A stretch of DNA of 64,000 nucleotides from CADCVT01 sp036389155 (GTDB lineage Bacteria > Actinomycetota > Thermoleophilia > Solirubrobacterales > Solirubrobacteraceae): contig DASVQN010000003.1 in NCBI GenBank assembly GCA_036389155.1, positions 136,239 to 200,238 of the forward strand, written 5' to 3'. The translations under genes were made by a program, and so were the position numbers. Position 1 is the stretch's first letter; every line of letters begins with the position of its first letter. Below the pieces are notes generated by a model. The model worked only from the letters and a program-made list of their open reading frames with translations. It did not search any database and was not told the origin of the DNA. Positions 32,098-40,171 of this stretch are shown piece by piece.

Positions 32098-32169
32098 CTG
32101 CCGGGCAGGGACTCGAACCCCAAATTCGACGTCCAGAGCGTCGCGTGTTGCCGATTACACCACCCGGCA
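32098..32169 (-). tRNA. tRNA-Gln (anticodon CTG)
   Basis: The minus strand folds as a tRNA of 72 nt: acceptor TGCCGGG with CCCGGCA and discriminator G, a D arm with GGTGTAATCGGC, anticodon stem CGACG/CGTCG around loop CTCTGGA (anticodon CTG, reads CAG), and a T arm with the GGTTCGAGTC core. CCA is not encoded. The T stem has two wobble pairs. TATTCT at 32207-32202 is a plausible -10 upstream. Confidence 0.93.
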
Positions 32170-32201
32170 GTGCATTGGGCGCCGCGGACGGCGCGTCGCA
32201 A

Positions 32202-32207
32202 AGAATA
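32202..32207 (-). promoter_or_regulatory. -10 element of tRNA-Gln
   Basis: On the minus strand TATTCT stands 32 nt before the mature tRNA 5' end, leaving a leader of about 25 nt. It falls in the gap between the ABC gene stop and the tRNA. No clear -35 is visible. Confidence 0.45.
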
Positions 32208-32214
32208 GCGCCGC

Positions 32215-33984
32215 CTACGCGGCCGCCTGCTCCGCCCAGTCGCGGTACAGGCGCCAGTACGCGCCCTCTGCCGCGAGCAGCTCGTCGTGCGTTCCCTGCT
32301 CGACGATCCGGCCTCCCTCGAGCACGACGATCCGGCCCGCCTGGCGGATGGTCGAGAGCCGGTGCGCGATGACGATCGCGGTCCGGCCCGCGAGGAGCCG
32401 GCGCAGCCCGGTCTCGATGCGGCCCTCCGTGTGCAGGTCCACGTTCGACGTCGCCTCGTCGAGGATCACGATCCGCGGATCGGCGAGCAGCGCCCGTGCG
32501 AACGCGACGAGCTGGCGCTGGCCGGCCGAGAGCTGGATCCCGCGCTCGCCGATCTCGGTGTCGAGCCCGCCGGGGAGCGCGCGGACGAAGTCCTCGGCGC
32601 CGACCCCGCGCAGCGCCGCCCACACGTCGTCCGAGGAGGCCCCCGGCCGGCCGAAGAGCACGTTCTCCCCGATCGTCCCGCTGAAGAGGAACGCCTCCTG
32701 CGGCACGATGCCCATCTGCGACCGCAGCGAGTGCGTCTGCGCGTGCGCCAGGTCGATGCCGTCGACGAGCACGCGCCCCGCGGTCGGGTCGTAGAACCGC
32801 GCGACGAGCTTCGCGAACGTCGACTTCCCGGCGCCGGTCTCGCCGACCAGCGCGACCGTCTGCCCAGGCGGGATGTCGAGCGAGACGTCGCTCAGCGCCC
32901 GCACGCACGACCCGTCCCGCGACCGGTACTCGAACGTCACGTCCTCGAAGCGCACGCCGCCCCGCAGCGGGACGGGAAGCGGCACGGCGTCGACGGCGTC
33001 GACGAGGTCCGGCTCCTCGTCGAGCAGCTCGAAGATCTTGTCCAGGGCGGCCATCCCCGCCTGGTACTGCGTGTACAGCTGCGACAGCGCCTGGATCGGG
33101 TCGAAGAACCCGTTCAGCGCCGCGATGAAGCCGACCAGGACGCCGACGGTCACGTCCCCCGAGACCGCCTGGTAGCCGCCGTACAGGAGGATCCCCGTCG
33201 TCGCCACCGCCGACAGCAGCTCAACGCCCGGGAAGTACGCCGCGTTCAGGTAGACGGTCGTCATGTTCGCGTCGCGGTTCTCCGCGTTCAGCTCCGAGAA
33301 CCGGCGCAGGTGCCGCGGCTCCTGCCCGAACGAGCGCACGACTCGGATCCCCGACAGCGTCTCCTGCAGGTACGCCGTGATCGCGCCGATGGTCTCGCGC
33401 GTCCGCGCGTACGCGCCCGCCGACACGATCCGGAACGCGAGCGACCCCGCGAACAGCAGCGGGAAGATGAGGAACGTCAGCATCGCCAGCTCGACGTCCA
33501 GCAGCGCGAGGATCACGATCGTCCCGAGCAGCGTGAGCGTCGACTGGAACAGCGTCACGACGCTGTCGGTCACGAGCGAGTCCAGCGCCTGGACGTCGTT
33601 CGTCATGCGCGAGATCAGCACGCCGGCCTGCCGGCGCTCGTAGAACCCGACCGGCATCTCCTGCAGGTGGCGGAAGATCTGCAGGCGCAGGTCCTGCAGC
33701 GCCCGCTGCCCGACCCACCCGACCAGGTACGTCTGCGCGTACGACGCCGCCCAGTACACGAGCGCCGCCACCACGAAGAGGACGACGACCATGTTCAGTC
33801 GCCCGAGGTCGCCGGGCACGATCCCGTCGTCGATCGCCATCTTCGCCAGCGGAGGCGGAGCCAGCGACGCCGCCGTCGCGAACAGCAGCGACAGGAACAT
33901 CAGGGCGAGCCGCGCGCGGTAGGGCCGCAGCAGGCGCAGCAGCCCGCGGAGGCGACGGCCGCGGCCCTCGGGGACGTCCCTCAC
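32215..33984 (-). CDS. ABC exporter half-transporter, catalytic (consensus) subunit
   Basis: A 589-residue type IV ABC exporter: six helices (residues about 25-310, with QALDSLVTDSVVTLFQSTLT in the membrane domain) and a nucleotide-binding domain with Walker A VGETGAGKSTFAKLV, signature LSAGQRQ, Walker B IVILDEAT with the catalytic Glu, and switch IVIAHRLS. The signature has Ala in place of the second Gly. Its GTG overlaps the stop of the partner gene by 4 nt (GTGA). Together they form a heterodimeric exporter; substrates could be lipids, peptides or drugs. Confidence 0.88.
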   Translation of the reverse strand: MRDVPEGRGRRLRGLLRLLRPYRARLALMFLSLLFATAASLAPPPLAKMAIDDGIVPGDLGRLNMVVVLFVVAALVYWAASYAQTYLVGWVGQRALQDLRLQIFRHLQEMPVGFYERRQAGVLISRMTNDVQALDSLVTDSVVTLFQSTLTLLGTIVILALLDVELAMLTFLIFPLLFAGSLAFRIVSAGAYARTRETIGAITAYLQETLSGIRVVRSFGQEPRHLRRFSELNAENRDANMTTVYLNAAYFPGVELLSAVATTGILLYGGYQAVSGDVTVGVLVGFIAALNGFFDPIQALSQLYTQYQAGMAALDKIFELLDEEPDLVDAVDAVPLPVPLRGGVRFEDVTFEYRSRDGSCVRALSDVSLDIPPGQTVALVGETGAGKSTFAKLVARFYDPTAGRVLVDGIDLAHAQTHSLRSQMGIVPQEAFLFSGTIGENVLFGRPGASSDDVWAALRGVGAEDFVRALPGGLDTEIGERGIQLSAGQRQLVAFARALLADPRIVILDEATSNVDLHTEGRIETGLRRLLAGRTAIVIAHRLSTIRQAGRIVVLEGGRIVEQGTHDELLAAEGAYWRLYRDWAEQAAA

Positions 33985-35750
33985 AACCCCGCCACCTCTC
34001 GCTCCGGCGAGACCCGGTTGAGGAACACCTGGTCCGGCAGCCCCTTCTCGACGATCTCGCGGTAGAACGGCGAGCGCGAGAGCAGCTCGTCGTGCGTCCC
34101 GCGCTCGATCAGCTGCCCGCCCTCCAGCACCACGATCTCGTCGGCCAGGGCGATCGTCGACAGCCGGTGGGCGATCACGAACGTGGTGCGGCCCTGCATC
34201 GCCTCGCGCAGCGCGACCTTGATCTGCTGCTCGGTGGAGGCGTCGACGGACGACGTCGCGTCGTCGAGCACGAGGATCCGCGGGTCGGCCAGCAGCGCCC
34301 GGGCGATGGCGATCCGCTGGCGCTGCCCGCCGCTCAGCGTCAGGCCGCGCTCGCCGACGCGCGTGTCGTAGCCGTCCGGCAGCCGCGTGATGAACTCGTG
34401 CGCCTGCGCGCGCCGCGCGGCGGACTCGACGTCCTCCCGCGACGCCCCCTCCCGCGCGTACGCGATGTTCTCGTGCACGGACGCGCTGAAGAGGAACGGG
34501 TCGTCGGTGACCAGGGCGATCGCGGAGCGCAGCTCGGTCAGGTCGAGCGTGCGCACGTCGGCCCCGTCGACCAGCACGGAGCCGGACGTCGGGTCGTACA
34601 GCCGCGGCAGCAGCTGCACCAACGTCGTCTTCCCCGAGCCGGTCGCGCCGACCAGCGCGACGGTCGTGCCGGGGTCGACGTCGAGCGACACGCCGCGCAG
34701 CGCCGGCTTCGACGCCCCCTCGTACTGCAGCGTCACGTAGCGCAGCTCGACCCGCCCGTTCCCCGCCGGCAGCGGCGCGGGGTCGGCGGGCGCGACGATC
34801 CTCGGCGCCCGGTCGAGCAGCTCGAACACGCGCGCGCCCGAGGCGGTCGCGCGCTGCGCCATCCCCAGCGACATCCCGAGCCACCGCATCGGCCCGACGA
34901 GCATCAGGACGTACGCGTAGAAGGCGGTGAACTGGCCGAGCGTGAGCGACCCGTCGACCACGCGCCGCCCGCCGAAGAACAGCAGCGCCGCGAGCCCGAG
35001 CTGGGGGAGGAAGCCGATGAAGGGCGTGTAGAAGGCGCGCAGGTGCGTCGAGAGCATCGACTGGTCGAAGACCCGCGCGACCGCACGCTCGAACCGCGCG
35101 TACTGGCGGTCCTCGCGCGCGAACGCCTTCACGACGCGCACGCCGGAGATGTTCTCCTCGGCCTCGGCCGTCAGCTCCCCGAGCCGCTGCTGGACCTCCT
35201 GCAGCGCCGGCCGCGACCGGCGCCCGTAGCGCTGCGCGACGAGGACGACGAACGGCACGGGGATCAGCGTGATCAGCGCCAGGCCCGGGTCGATGATGAT
35301 CATCGCCACCGCGGCGAGCAGGATCGACAGGAATGACTGCAGCATCCAGATCAGCCCGTAGCCGAGGAAGAACCGGACCGACTGCAGGTCCACCGTCGCC
35401 CGCGACATGAGCTGGCCCGTCTGCTGGCCGTCGAAGAACGAGAGCTCGAGCGACTGCAGGTGCCCGTACATGCCCTCGCGCAGGTCGACCTCGACCCCCA
35501 GCGACACCTTCCCCGCGACGAGGCGCCGAGCGACGGTGAGCGCGAGCCGGAGGATCCCGGCGCCGACGATCGCCAGCGCGAGCATCGACAGCGTGTGCTT
35601 GTCGTGCTGGCGGACCTCGTCGATGACGCGGCCGGTCAGCCACGGGATCGCGACGGTGAAGACCATCGCCAGGCCGGCGAACACGAGCGACCAGATGACG
35701 CCGGAGCGGTACGGCCGCAGGAACCCCAGGAGACGGAGGAACGTCTTCAC
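33981..35750 (-). CDS. ABC exporter half-transporter, degenerate-site subunit
   Basis: A 589-residue partner. It has six helices and an NBD with Walker A VGATGSGKTTLVQLL, intact signature LSGGQRQ, and Walker B ILVLDDAT, where Asp replaces the catalytic Glu. With the LSAGQ of the other subunit, this gives one impaired and one normal ATP site, the pattern of heterodimeric exporters such as TM287/288 and BmrCD. The GTG start is 7 nt after TATCTT on the minus strand, so the operon is probably leaderless. The CxxC-protein gene diverges from it 44 bp away. Confidence 0.88.
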   Translation of the reverse strand: MKTFLRLLGFLRPYRSGVIWSLVFAGLAMVFTVAIPWLTGRVIDEVRQHDKHTLSMLALAIVGAGILRLALTVARRLVAGKVSLGVEVDLREGMYGHLQSLELSFFDGQQTGQLMSRATVDLQSVRFFLGYGLIWMLQSFLSILLAAVAMIIIDPGLALITLIPVPFVVLVAQRYGRRSRPALQEVQQRLGELTAEAEENISGVRVVKAFAREDRQYARFERAVARVFDQSMLSTHLRAFYTPFIGFLPQLGLAALLFFGGRRVVDGSLTLGQFTAFYAYVLMLVGPMRWLGMSLGMAQRATASGARVFELLDRAPRIVAPADPAPLPAGNGRVELRYVTLQYEGASKPALRGVSLDVDPGTTVALVGATGSGKTTLVQLLPRLYDPTSGSVLVDGADVRTLDLTELRSAIALVTDDPFLFSASVHENIAYAREGASREDVESAARRAQAHEFITRLPDGYDTRVGERGLTLSGGQRQRIAIARALLADPRILVLDDATSSVDASTEQQIKVALREAMQGRTTFVIAHRLSTIALADEIVVLEGGQLIERGTHDELLSRSPFYREIVEKGLPDQVFLNRVSPEREVAGL

Positions 35751-35757
35751 TTCAGAA

Positions 35758-35787
35758 AAGATAGTGCGGCGGTTTCGCCACTAGTGT
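35758..35787. promoter_or_regulatory. Divergent leaderless promoter pair
   Basis: The minus-strand -10 TATCTT (35763-35758) is 7 nt before the ABC GTG, and the plus-strand -10 TAGTGT (35782-35787) is 7 nt before the ATG at 35795. Both transcripts would start at the first codon. The two promoters face away from each other and their -35 regions would overlap, so they may compete. Confidence 0.45.
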
Positions 35788-35794
35788 GAGGCGC

Positions 35795-35962
35795 ATGCGG
35801 GCGGGCCTGTGCGATCGGTGCGTGCATCAGAAGGTCATCCGCAATACGCGCGGGTCGTCGTTCTCGCTCTGCGAGCGCTCGAAGGCCGACCCGCGGTTCC
35901 CCAAGTACCCGCGGGTGCCGGTGGTCCGGTGCGAGGGTTTCGAGCAGCGGCCGCCGCGCTGA
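35795..35962 (+). CDS. Small conserved Cys-rich protein (CDxC...LC type)
   Basis: A 55-residue protein beginning MRAGLCDRCVHQKVIRNTRG, then SSFSLCERSKADPRFPKYPR and a final VVRCEGF. The four Cys (CxxC, C, C) and the DPRFPKYPR segment resemble a family of about 55-residue bacterial proteins of unknown function. The last 34 nt overlap the Kelch gene start in another frame. TAGTGT is 7 nt upstream, supporting a leaderless start. It is easily missed because of its length. Confidence 0.7.
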   Translation: MRAGLCDRCVHQKVIRNTRGSSFSLCERSKADPRFPKYPRVPVVRCEGFEQRPPR

Positions 35963-36876
35963 TCGCGGCGGCGGCCGCCGCGCCGGCCGCGCCGGCCGCG
36001 AGCGCCGACTGGGCGCGGCTGGAGCCCGCGACGCTCGAGCGCTCCGAGGTCGCGGCCGCGCGCGCCGGCGCCGCGGCGTACGTCGTCGGCGGCTTCGCTG
36101 CGCCGGATGGCCGCACGACGGACGTCGCCGAACGCTACGACCTGCGCCGCGACCGCTGGCGCCGCGTGGCGCCGATCCCACTCGCCGTCAACCACGCCGC
36201 GGCCGCCGCATGGCGAGGGGACGTCTACGTCGTCGGCGGCTACACCACCGACCCGGCCGCGGAGACCGCGGCTTTGTGGCGCTACGAGCCGCGGCGCGAC
36301 CGCTGGAGTCGACTGCCCGACATGCCGACCCCGCGCGGCGCGCTCGCCGCCTCGGTGGCGGGGGATCGGCTGTACGCGCTCGGCGGCGCGCGCGAGGGTC
36401 GGGCGCTCGCCCGCGTCGAGGTCTTCGATCTGCGCCGCCGCCGCTGGTCGCGCGCGCCCGGGATGCGCCTTGCCCGCGAGCACTTCGCGGCGGCCACCAC
36501 CGGCGGCGCGGTCTACGCGCTGGGCGGGCGGGCCGCGGGGCGGGGCAACTTCGCCGCGGCCGAGCGCTACGTGCCGCGCCGGCGCCGCTGGGAGCGCCTC
36601 CCGCCGATGCGCAAGGCGCGCGGCGGGATCGCGGCTGCCGCCGCGCACGGCCGCGTGGTCGTGCTCGGAGGGGAGGAGGCGGCGGGCACGATCCGCGAGG
36701 TCGAGCTCTACGACCCGGCGCGGCGGCGCTGGTCCGCGCTGCCGGATCTGCCGACGCCGCGACACGGACTCGGCGCGGTGGCCTTCGGCGGGAGCGTCTT
36801 CGCGCTGGCCGGCGGAGGGCAGCCAGGGCTGACGTTCTCGTCGGTCGTGGAGGCGCTGCGCGTGCCGCGGCGCTAG
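35929..36876 (+). CDS. Secreted Kelch-repeat protein
   Basis: A 315-residue protein with a signal peptide (VRGFRAAAAALIAAAAAAPA) and five to six Kelch repeats, each about 48 residues with a GG pair and a spaced W: AAYVVGGFAAPDGRTTDVAE, DVYVVGGYTTDP, RLYALGGAREGRALARVEVF, AVYALGGRAAGRGNFAAAER and RVVVLGGEEAAGTIREVELY. This gives a beta-propeller, usually a binding scaffold. The GTG start lies inside the small Cys-rich gene; upstream in-frame starts would remove the signal peptide position. The stop shares CTAG with the convergent gene. Confidence 0.78.
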   Translation: MRGFRAAAAALIAAAAAAPAAPAASADWARLEPATLERSEVAAARAGAAAYVVGGFAAPDGRTTDVAERYDLRRDRWRRVAPIPLAVNHAAAAAWRGDVYVVGGYTTDPAAETAALWRYEPRRDRWSRLPDMPTPRGALAASVAGDRLYALGGAREGRALARVEVFDLRRRRWSRAPGMRLAREHFAAATTGGAVYALGGRAAGRGNFAAAERYVPRRRRWERLPPMRKARGGIAAAAAHGRVVVLGGEEAAGTIREVELYDPARRRWSALPDLPTPRHGLGAVAFGGSVFALAGGGQPGLTFSSVVEALRVPRR

Positions 36877-37073
36877 GCGGCACGGCGCTGGAGCTCGTTC
36901 TGCGGCCGCGAGACGAGCGGGACGACGTTGTCCGACGGCTCGGCCTCGGGCTCGGGAGCCGGCGCCGCGGCCACCCGCGGCGCGCTGACCCGCCCGAGCA
37001 GCCGGCCGAGGCCGAGCACCGCGGGAACGGTGACCGCCCAGACGGCGACGAGGATGAGCAGCGTCGACAGCAT
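36873..37073 (-). CDS. Single-pass membrane protein, 66 residues
   Basis: Begins MLSTLLILVAVWAVTVPAVL, one membrane helix, followed by GLGRLLGRVSAPR and an Ala/Pro/Glu-rich cytosolic tail ending LVSRPQNELQRRAA. No family recognised. Its stop codon overlaps the Kelch stop on the shared CTAG. The codon bias is typical of the genome, so I think it is real. Confidence 0.55.
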   Translation of the reverse strand: MLSTLLILVAVWAVTVPAVLGLGRLLGRVSAPRVAAAPAPEPEAEPSDNVVPLVSRPQNELQRRAA

Positions 37074-37137
37074 CGTCGCGAAGGTACGTGGGCCTCCGGA
37101 CGGAATGTCGCCGATCGTCGCCGAGACGCCGCAACGT

Positions 37138-37213
37138 GCGGCGAAGGGTGCGCGGTGCCGTGCCCGCGCGGCGAAGGGTGGGCGCCAGCGGCGCCCCCGG
37201 GCGGCGAAGCGTG
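37138..37213. repeat. Three copies of a 13-bp direct repeat
   Basis: GCGGCGAAGGGTG occurs at 37138-37150 and 37168-37180, and GCGGCGAAGCGTG at 37201-37213; the copies start 30 and 33 bp apart. They fill the gap between two minus-strand small genes. Purpose unknown: it could be a decayed coding repeat or regulatory DNA. Confidence 0.5.
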
Positions 37214-37216
37214 GCG

Positions 37217-37453
37217 CTAGCGGCGGGGGATGCCGAGCACGAGGTGCGGCGCCTGGGTCCCCTCCGCGGCGGGCGCGGTGGCGGCCACGGCGGGGGTCTC
37301 CGAGTCGAAGCGCAGCACCCCGCCGCACTTCGGGCACGAGCCGAGAAGGCGAAGGCCCTCGGCCATCGCGGCGCTGTGCCAGGCGAATCCGCAGGACGAG
37401 CAGCTGACCGCGGGAGTCCGTTCCATGTGTACAGCTTCGGCGCTCATGGGCAT
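37217..37453 (-). CDS. Small zinc-ribbon protein
   Basis: A 78-residue protein with CSSCGFAWHS and LLGSCPKCGGVLRF, two CxxC knuckles for one zinc, followed by an Ala/Pro-rich tail ending LVLGIPRR. I start at the ATG at 37453 because GGAG lies 8 nt before it; a GTG three codons upstream is possible. The role is unknown, although similar ribbons occur in actinobacteria near regulatory genes. Confidence 0.6.
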   Translation of the reverse strand: MPMSAEAVHMERTPAVSCSSCGFAWHSAAMAEGLRLLGSCPKCGGVLRFDSETPAVAATAPAAEGTQAPHLVLGIPRR

Positions 37454-37508
37454 GTCCTGCACTCCAACATGCGTCCATGCACTGGATCGAGGGCTGAAGC
37501 TGCGTCAG

Positions 37509-38582
37509 TCACGCGGGCCGCAGAGCAGGCTCCGCCTCGTGTTCGCGGAAGAACTTCACGATCGCCGGGGCGTACTCGGGGAACCGCGGGCAGCGCAATC
37601 CGTGGCGCGCCAGCAGTGCCTCCGCCCGCCGCGTGTCGAAGCGGACCGGGTGGTTGAGGTAGACGATCGACTCCCGCGGCGCCCCCTCGAACATCTCGCG
37701 CACCGTCTTGAACCGCAGGGACTCCGCCACCGCCTTGGCCGGCAGGCGGAACGACGGCTCGCGCCCGGCGTACTCCCGCGCGAGCACCCGCGTCAGCTCC
37801 GCCGCGGTCAGCGGGTCGGGGTCGACGAGGTGCAGCGTCTCGCCGCTGGAGACCTCGTCGCCCGACAGCGCGGCGATCGCGTCGACGACGAAGTCGACCG
37901 GCACGACGTTGAAGGGCGCCCCCGCCTTGCCGAACTGCGCGATCGGCGACCTCATCCGGATCGACCGCGAGATCGAGCGCAGGATGTAGTACGGCCCGTC
38001 GAACTTCTGCGTCTCGCCGGTCCGCGAGTCGCCGACGACGATTGCCGGCCGGTAGATCGTCGCCGGGACCTCGCCGGCCATCTCCCGCACCCAGACCTCG
38101 GCCTGGAACTTGGTCGACTCGTAGTGGTTCTTGAACGGCTGGCCCAGGACGAGCTCGTGCTCGTAGACGACGCCCCGCCGCTCACCCGCGACGTACGCGG
38201 TGCTCACGTACTCGAGCTTCTGGAAGCTCTTGCACGCCCGGCAGAAGTCGAGGACGTTCCCGGTCCCGTCGACGTTGACCCGCTGGGCGATCTCGAGCGG
38301 GACCGACAGGTTGTAGATCGCCGCGAGGTGGTGGACGACGTTGACGTCCCCGGTCAGGCGCGAGTAGTCCGCGTCGTCGAGGCCGAGCTGCCGCTCCCCG
38401 ATGTCGCCGGCGACCAGCTCGATCCGCTCGCCGCCGCCGATGTCCGCGGCCGCCGAGCGCGCCGCGTCGGCCATCCGCGACTCGACGATCGCGGTGACCT
38501 GGAGCGAGGGGTCGTCCTCGAGCAGCCGGCGCACGAGGCGGCGGGCGATGAAGCCGGGGAAGCCGGTGACCAGGGTGCGCAC
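37509..38582 (-). CDS. Extended SDR / thioester-reductase-like NAD(P)-dependent oxidoreductase
   Basis: A 357-residue extended short-chain dehydrogenase starting VRTLVTGFPGFIARRLVRRL, with the nucleotide-binding loop GFPGFIA, then LVAGDIGERQLGL, VNVVHHLAAIYNL, the Ser region LEYVSTAYVAGERRGV and the catalytic YESTKFQAE (Y-x3-K). FVVDAIAALSGDE and VDPDPLTAAELTRVLAREYA follow. The pattern resembles the male-sterility/fatty acyl reductase branch, which acts on acyl thioesters, but sugar-nucleotide epimerisation cannot be ruled out. The GTG 10 nt after TACACT is preferred to an upstream start because the Rossmann strand then begins the protein. Confidence 0.78.
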   Translation of the reverse strand: MRTLVTGFPGFIARRLVRRLLEDDPSLQVTAIVESRMADAARSAAADIGGGERIELVAGDIGERQLGLDDADYSRLTGDVNVVHHLAAIYNLSVPLEIAQRVNVDGTGNVLDFCRACKSFQKLEYVSTAYVAGERRGVVYEHELVLGQPFKNHYESTKFQAEVWVREMAGEVPATIYRPAIVVGDSRTGETQKFDGPYYILRSISRSIRMRSPIAQFGKAGAPFNVVPVDFVVDAIAALSGDEVSSGETLHLVDPDPLTAAELTRVLAREYAGREPSFRLPAKAVAESLRFKTVREMFEGAPRESIVYLNHPVRFDTRRAEALLARHGLRCPRFPEYAPAIVKFFREHEAEPALRPA

Positions 38583-38662
38583 GCGGCGCGGGAGTGTAAA
38601 GGCCGTCCACGGGCGAGGGAGCCTGCTCACGGTCGCGCGCGCGTCGACCGATGCCCGCGGGG

Positions 38663-39235
38663 ATGAAGCGACTTGCGATCCTCACCGCCGCCGCGGCGCT
38701 GGCGCTCACGCCGGCCGCCGCCGCCGCGAAGAAGCCCGAGAAGGCCCACGACCACGCCGCGAAGGTCGAGCGGCGCGCCGCCAAGCCCGACTCCGCGCGC
38801 CAGCGCTGCAGCGACGAGCGCAAGACGCTCGGCCCGGCCGCGTTCGCCGCGAAGTACGGCAAGGCGCGCACGAAGGGCAGCGCGAAGGCGCGGGCCAAGG
38901 CCGCACGGGCCGCGTTCGGCCGCTGCGTCTCGCAGACGGCGAAGGCGGTGCGGGCCGAGCGCGAGGCCGCCGCCGGCGACGACGCCGACAGCGACGACGC
39001 CGACGCCGACAGCGACGCGGACCTCGACGACGACGCCGACGGCTCCCCGGTCGTCCCGGCCGCCGACCCGGCGGACGACGACGACGCGGACGAGGCCGAC
39101 GACGCCGACGAGGCCGACAAGCCCGAGCATGCCGGCGCCGGCAAGCACGGCCGCAACCACGACGAGGGCGACGACGCCGCAGACGATCCGGACGACGACG
39201 ACGCCGACCTCGACGACGCCGGCGACGAGGACTGA
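38663..39235 (+). CDS. Secreted charge-segregated protein, basic then Asp-rich
   Basis: A 190-residue protein with a signal peptide (MKRLAILTAAAALALTPAAA). A Lys/Arg/Ala-rich half follows (VERRAAKPDSARQRCSDERK, AKYGKARTKGSAKARAKAAR) with two Cys about 40 residues apart, then a long Asp/Ala-rich half from about residue 105. The middle resembles actinobacterial secreted proteins with repeated Lys-Ala helices around a C-x(n)-C pair. The acidic tail could bind calcium or basic surfaces. No enzymatic motif. Codon use follows the genome, so it is probably expressed. Confidence 0.6.
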   Translation: MKRLAILTAAAALALTPAAAAAKKPEKAHDHAAKVERRAAKPDSARQRCSDERKTLGPAAFAAKYGKARTKGSAKARAKAARAAFGRCVSQTAKAVRAEREAAAGDDADSDDADADSDADLDDDADGSPVVPAADPADDDDADEADDADEADKPEHAGAGKHGRNHDEGDDAADDPDDDDADLDDAGDED

Positions 39236-39244
39236 GAAGACCCT

Positions 39245-40132
39245 CTAGCCCGGCAGCGCCTGGACCTCGCTCAGGACCGGCGCGAAGAGGTCGCCGTCGC
39301 GCTCGAGCCGCTCGAGCGCATCAGCCGGAGAGAACACGAGGTCGTCCGCCGAGCGGGCGGCCTCGAGCTCCTCCCAGGCCAGCGGCGTGGACACCGTCGG
39401 CCGCCGCCGCCCGCGCAGCGACCACGCGCAGACGATCGACTTGTGCCGGTCGTTCTGTCCCCAGTCGACCAGCACCCGCCCGGCGCGTTCGCGCCGCGTC
39501 ACCGTCGCCACCACGCGATCGGGCAGCTCGTCGGCCAGCAGCCGCGCGACGGTCCTCGCGAACGCCTTCGTCTCCGGGTAGCCGACGCCCGGCGTGTTGA
39601 GCGGCGCGAAGACCTGCACGCCCTTCCCGCCCGACGTCTTCACCCACGAGCGCAGCCCCACGCCCGCCAGCACGTCGCGCAGCAGCAGCGCGACCGACGC
39701 CGCCTCCAGCAGCCCGGCGGGCGGCCCGGGATCGAGGTCGAACGCGACGACCGTCGGCGTGTCGAGCGCCGGCGTGCGCGACAGCATCGGGTGCAGCTCG
39801 AGGTTGCTCTGGTTCGCCGACCACACGAGCGACGGCAGGTCGTCGAGCACGCAGAACGGCTTCTCGGCGCGGTGCGACGCCAGCCACACGTCCGCCACCG
39901 ACAGCCACTCGGGCCGGCGGTCCGGGCAGCACTTCTGGAAGCGGCTCGGCCCGTCGACGCCGCGCGGGAAGCGCCGCAGCGTCAGCGGGCGCCCGCGCAG
40001 GTGGGGGAGGATCGCGTCCGCCACCCGGACGTAGTAGTCGACGACGTCCGCCTTCGTGACGCCGGCGTCCGGGAACAGGACGCGGTCGAGGTGCGTCAGC
40101 GACACCGTCCGGCCCTCCAGCTCGACCTCCAC
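39245..40132 (-). CDS. Stand-alone LigD-type polymerase (PolDom) protein
   Basis: A 295-residue archaeo-eukaryotic primase-fold polymerase, the family of the LigD polymerase domain in end joining. It shows SLTHLDRVLFPDAGVTKADV, YYVRVADAILPHLRGRPLTL, RFPRGVDG, FDLDPGPP (the metal-binding DxD) and WVKTSGGKGVQVFAPL. In LigD the segment is usually GKGLHV; Gln replaces that His here. No Ku, ligase or phosphoesterase gene is nearby, so it may act with partners elsewhere. The GTG at 40132 gives the usual family start (VEVELEGRTVSLTHLDRV). Confidence 0.82.
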   Translation of the reverse strand: MEVELEGRTVSLTHLDRVLFPDAGVTKADVVDYYVRVADAILPHLRGRPLTLRRFPRGVDGPSRFQKCCPDRRPEWLSVADVWLASHRAEKPFCVLDDLPSLVWSANQSNLELHPMLSRTPALDTPTVVAFDLDPGPPAGLLEAASVALLLRDVLAGVGLRSWVKTSGGKGVQVFAPLNTPGVGYPETKAFARTVARLLADELPDRVVATVTRRERAGRVLVDWGQNDRHKSIVCAWSLRGRRRPTVSTPLAWEELEAARSADDLVFSPADALERLERDGDLFAPVLSEVQALPG

Positions 40133-40171
40133 AACGGCTGGAGCTACCCCGCGAACAGGAGTACGCTCGCA

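Noticed and set aside
31464..32169. Integrative element at tRNA-Gln
   Set aside because: No integrase, no duplicated tRNA end, and surrounding genes have the same codon bias.
30978..32372. 464-codon plus-strand frame across the HNH gene and tRNA
   Set aside because: Runs antisense through the HNH domain and the tRNA; only its first part (Pro/Gly-rich) lacks an opposing gene, and that part has no domain.
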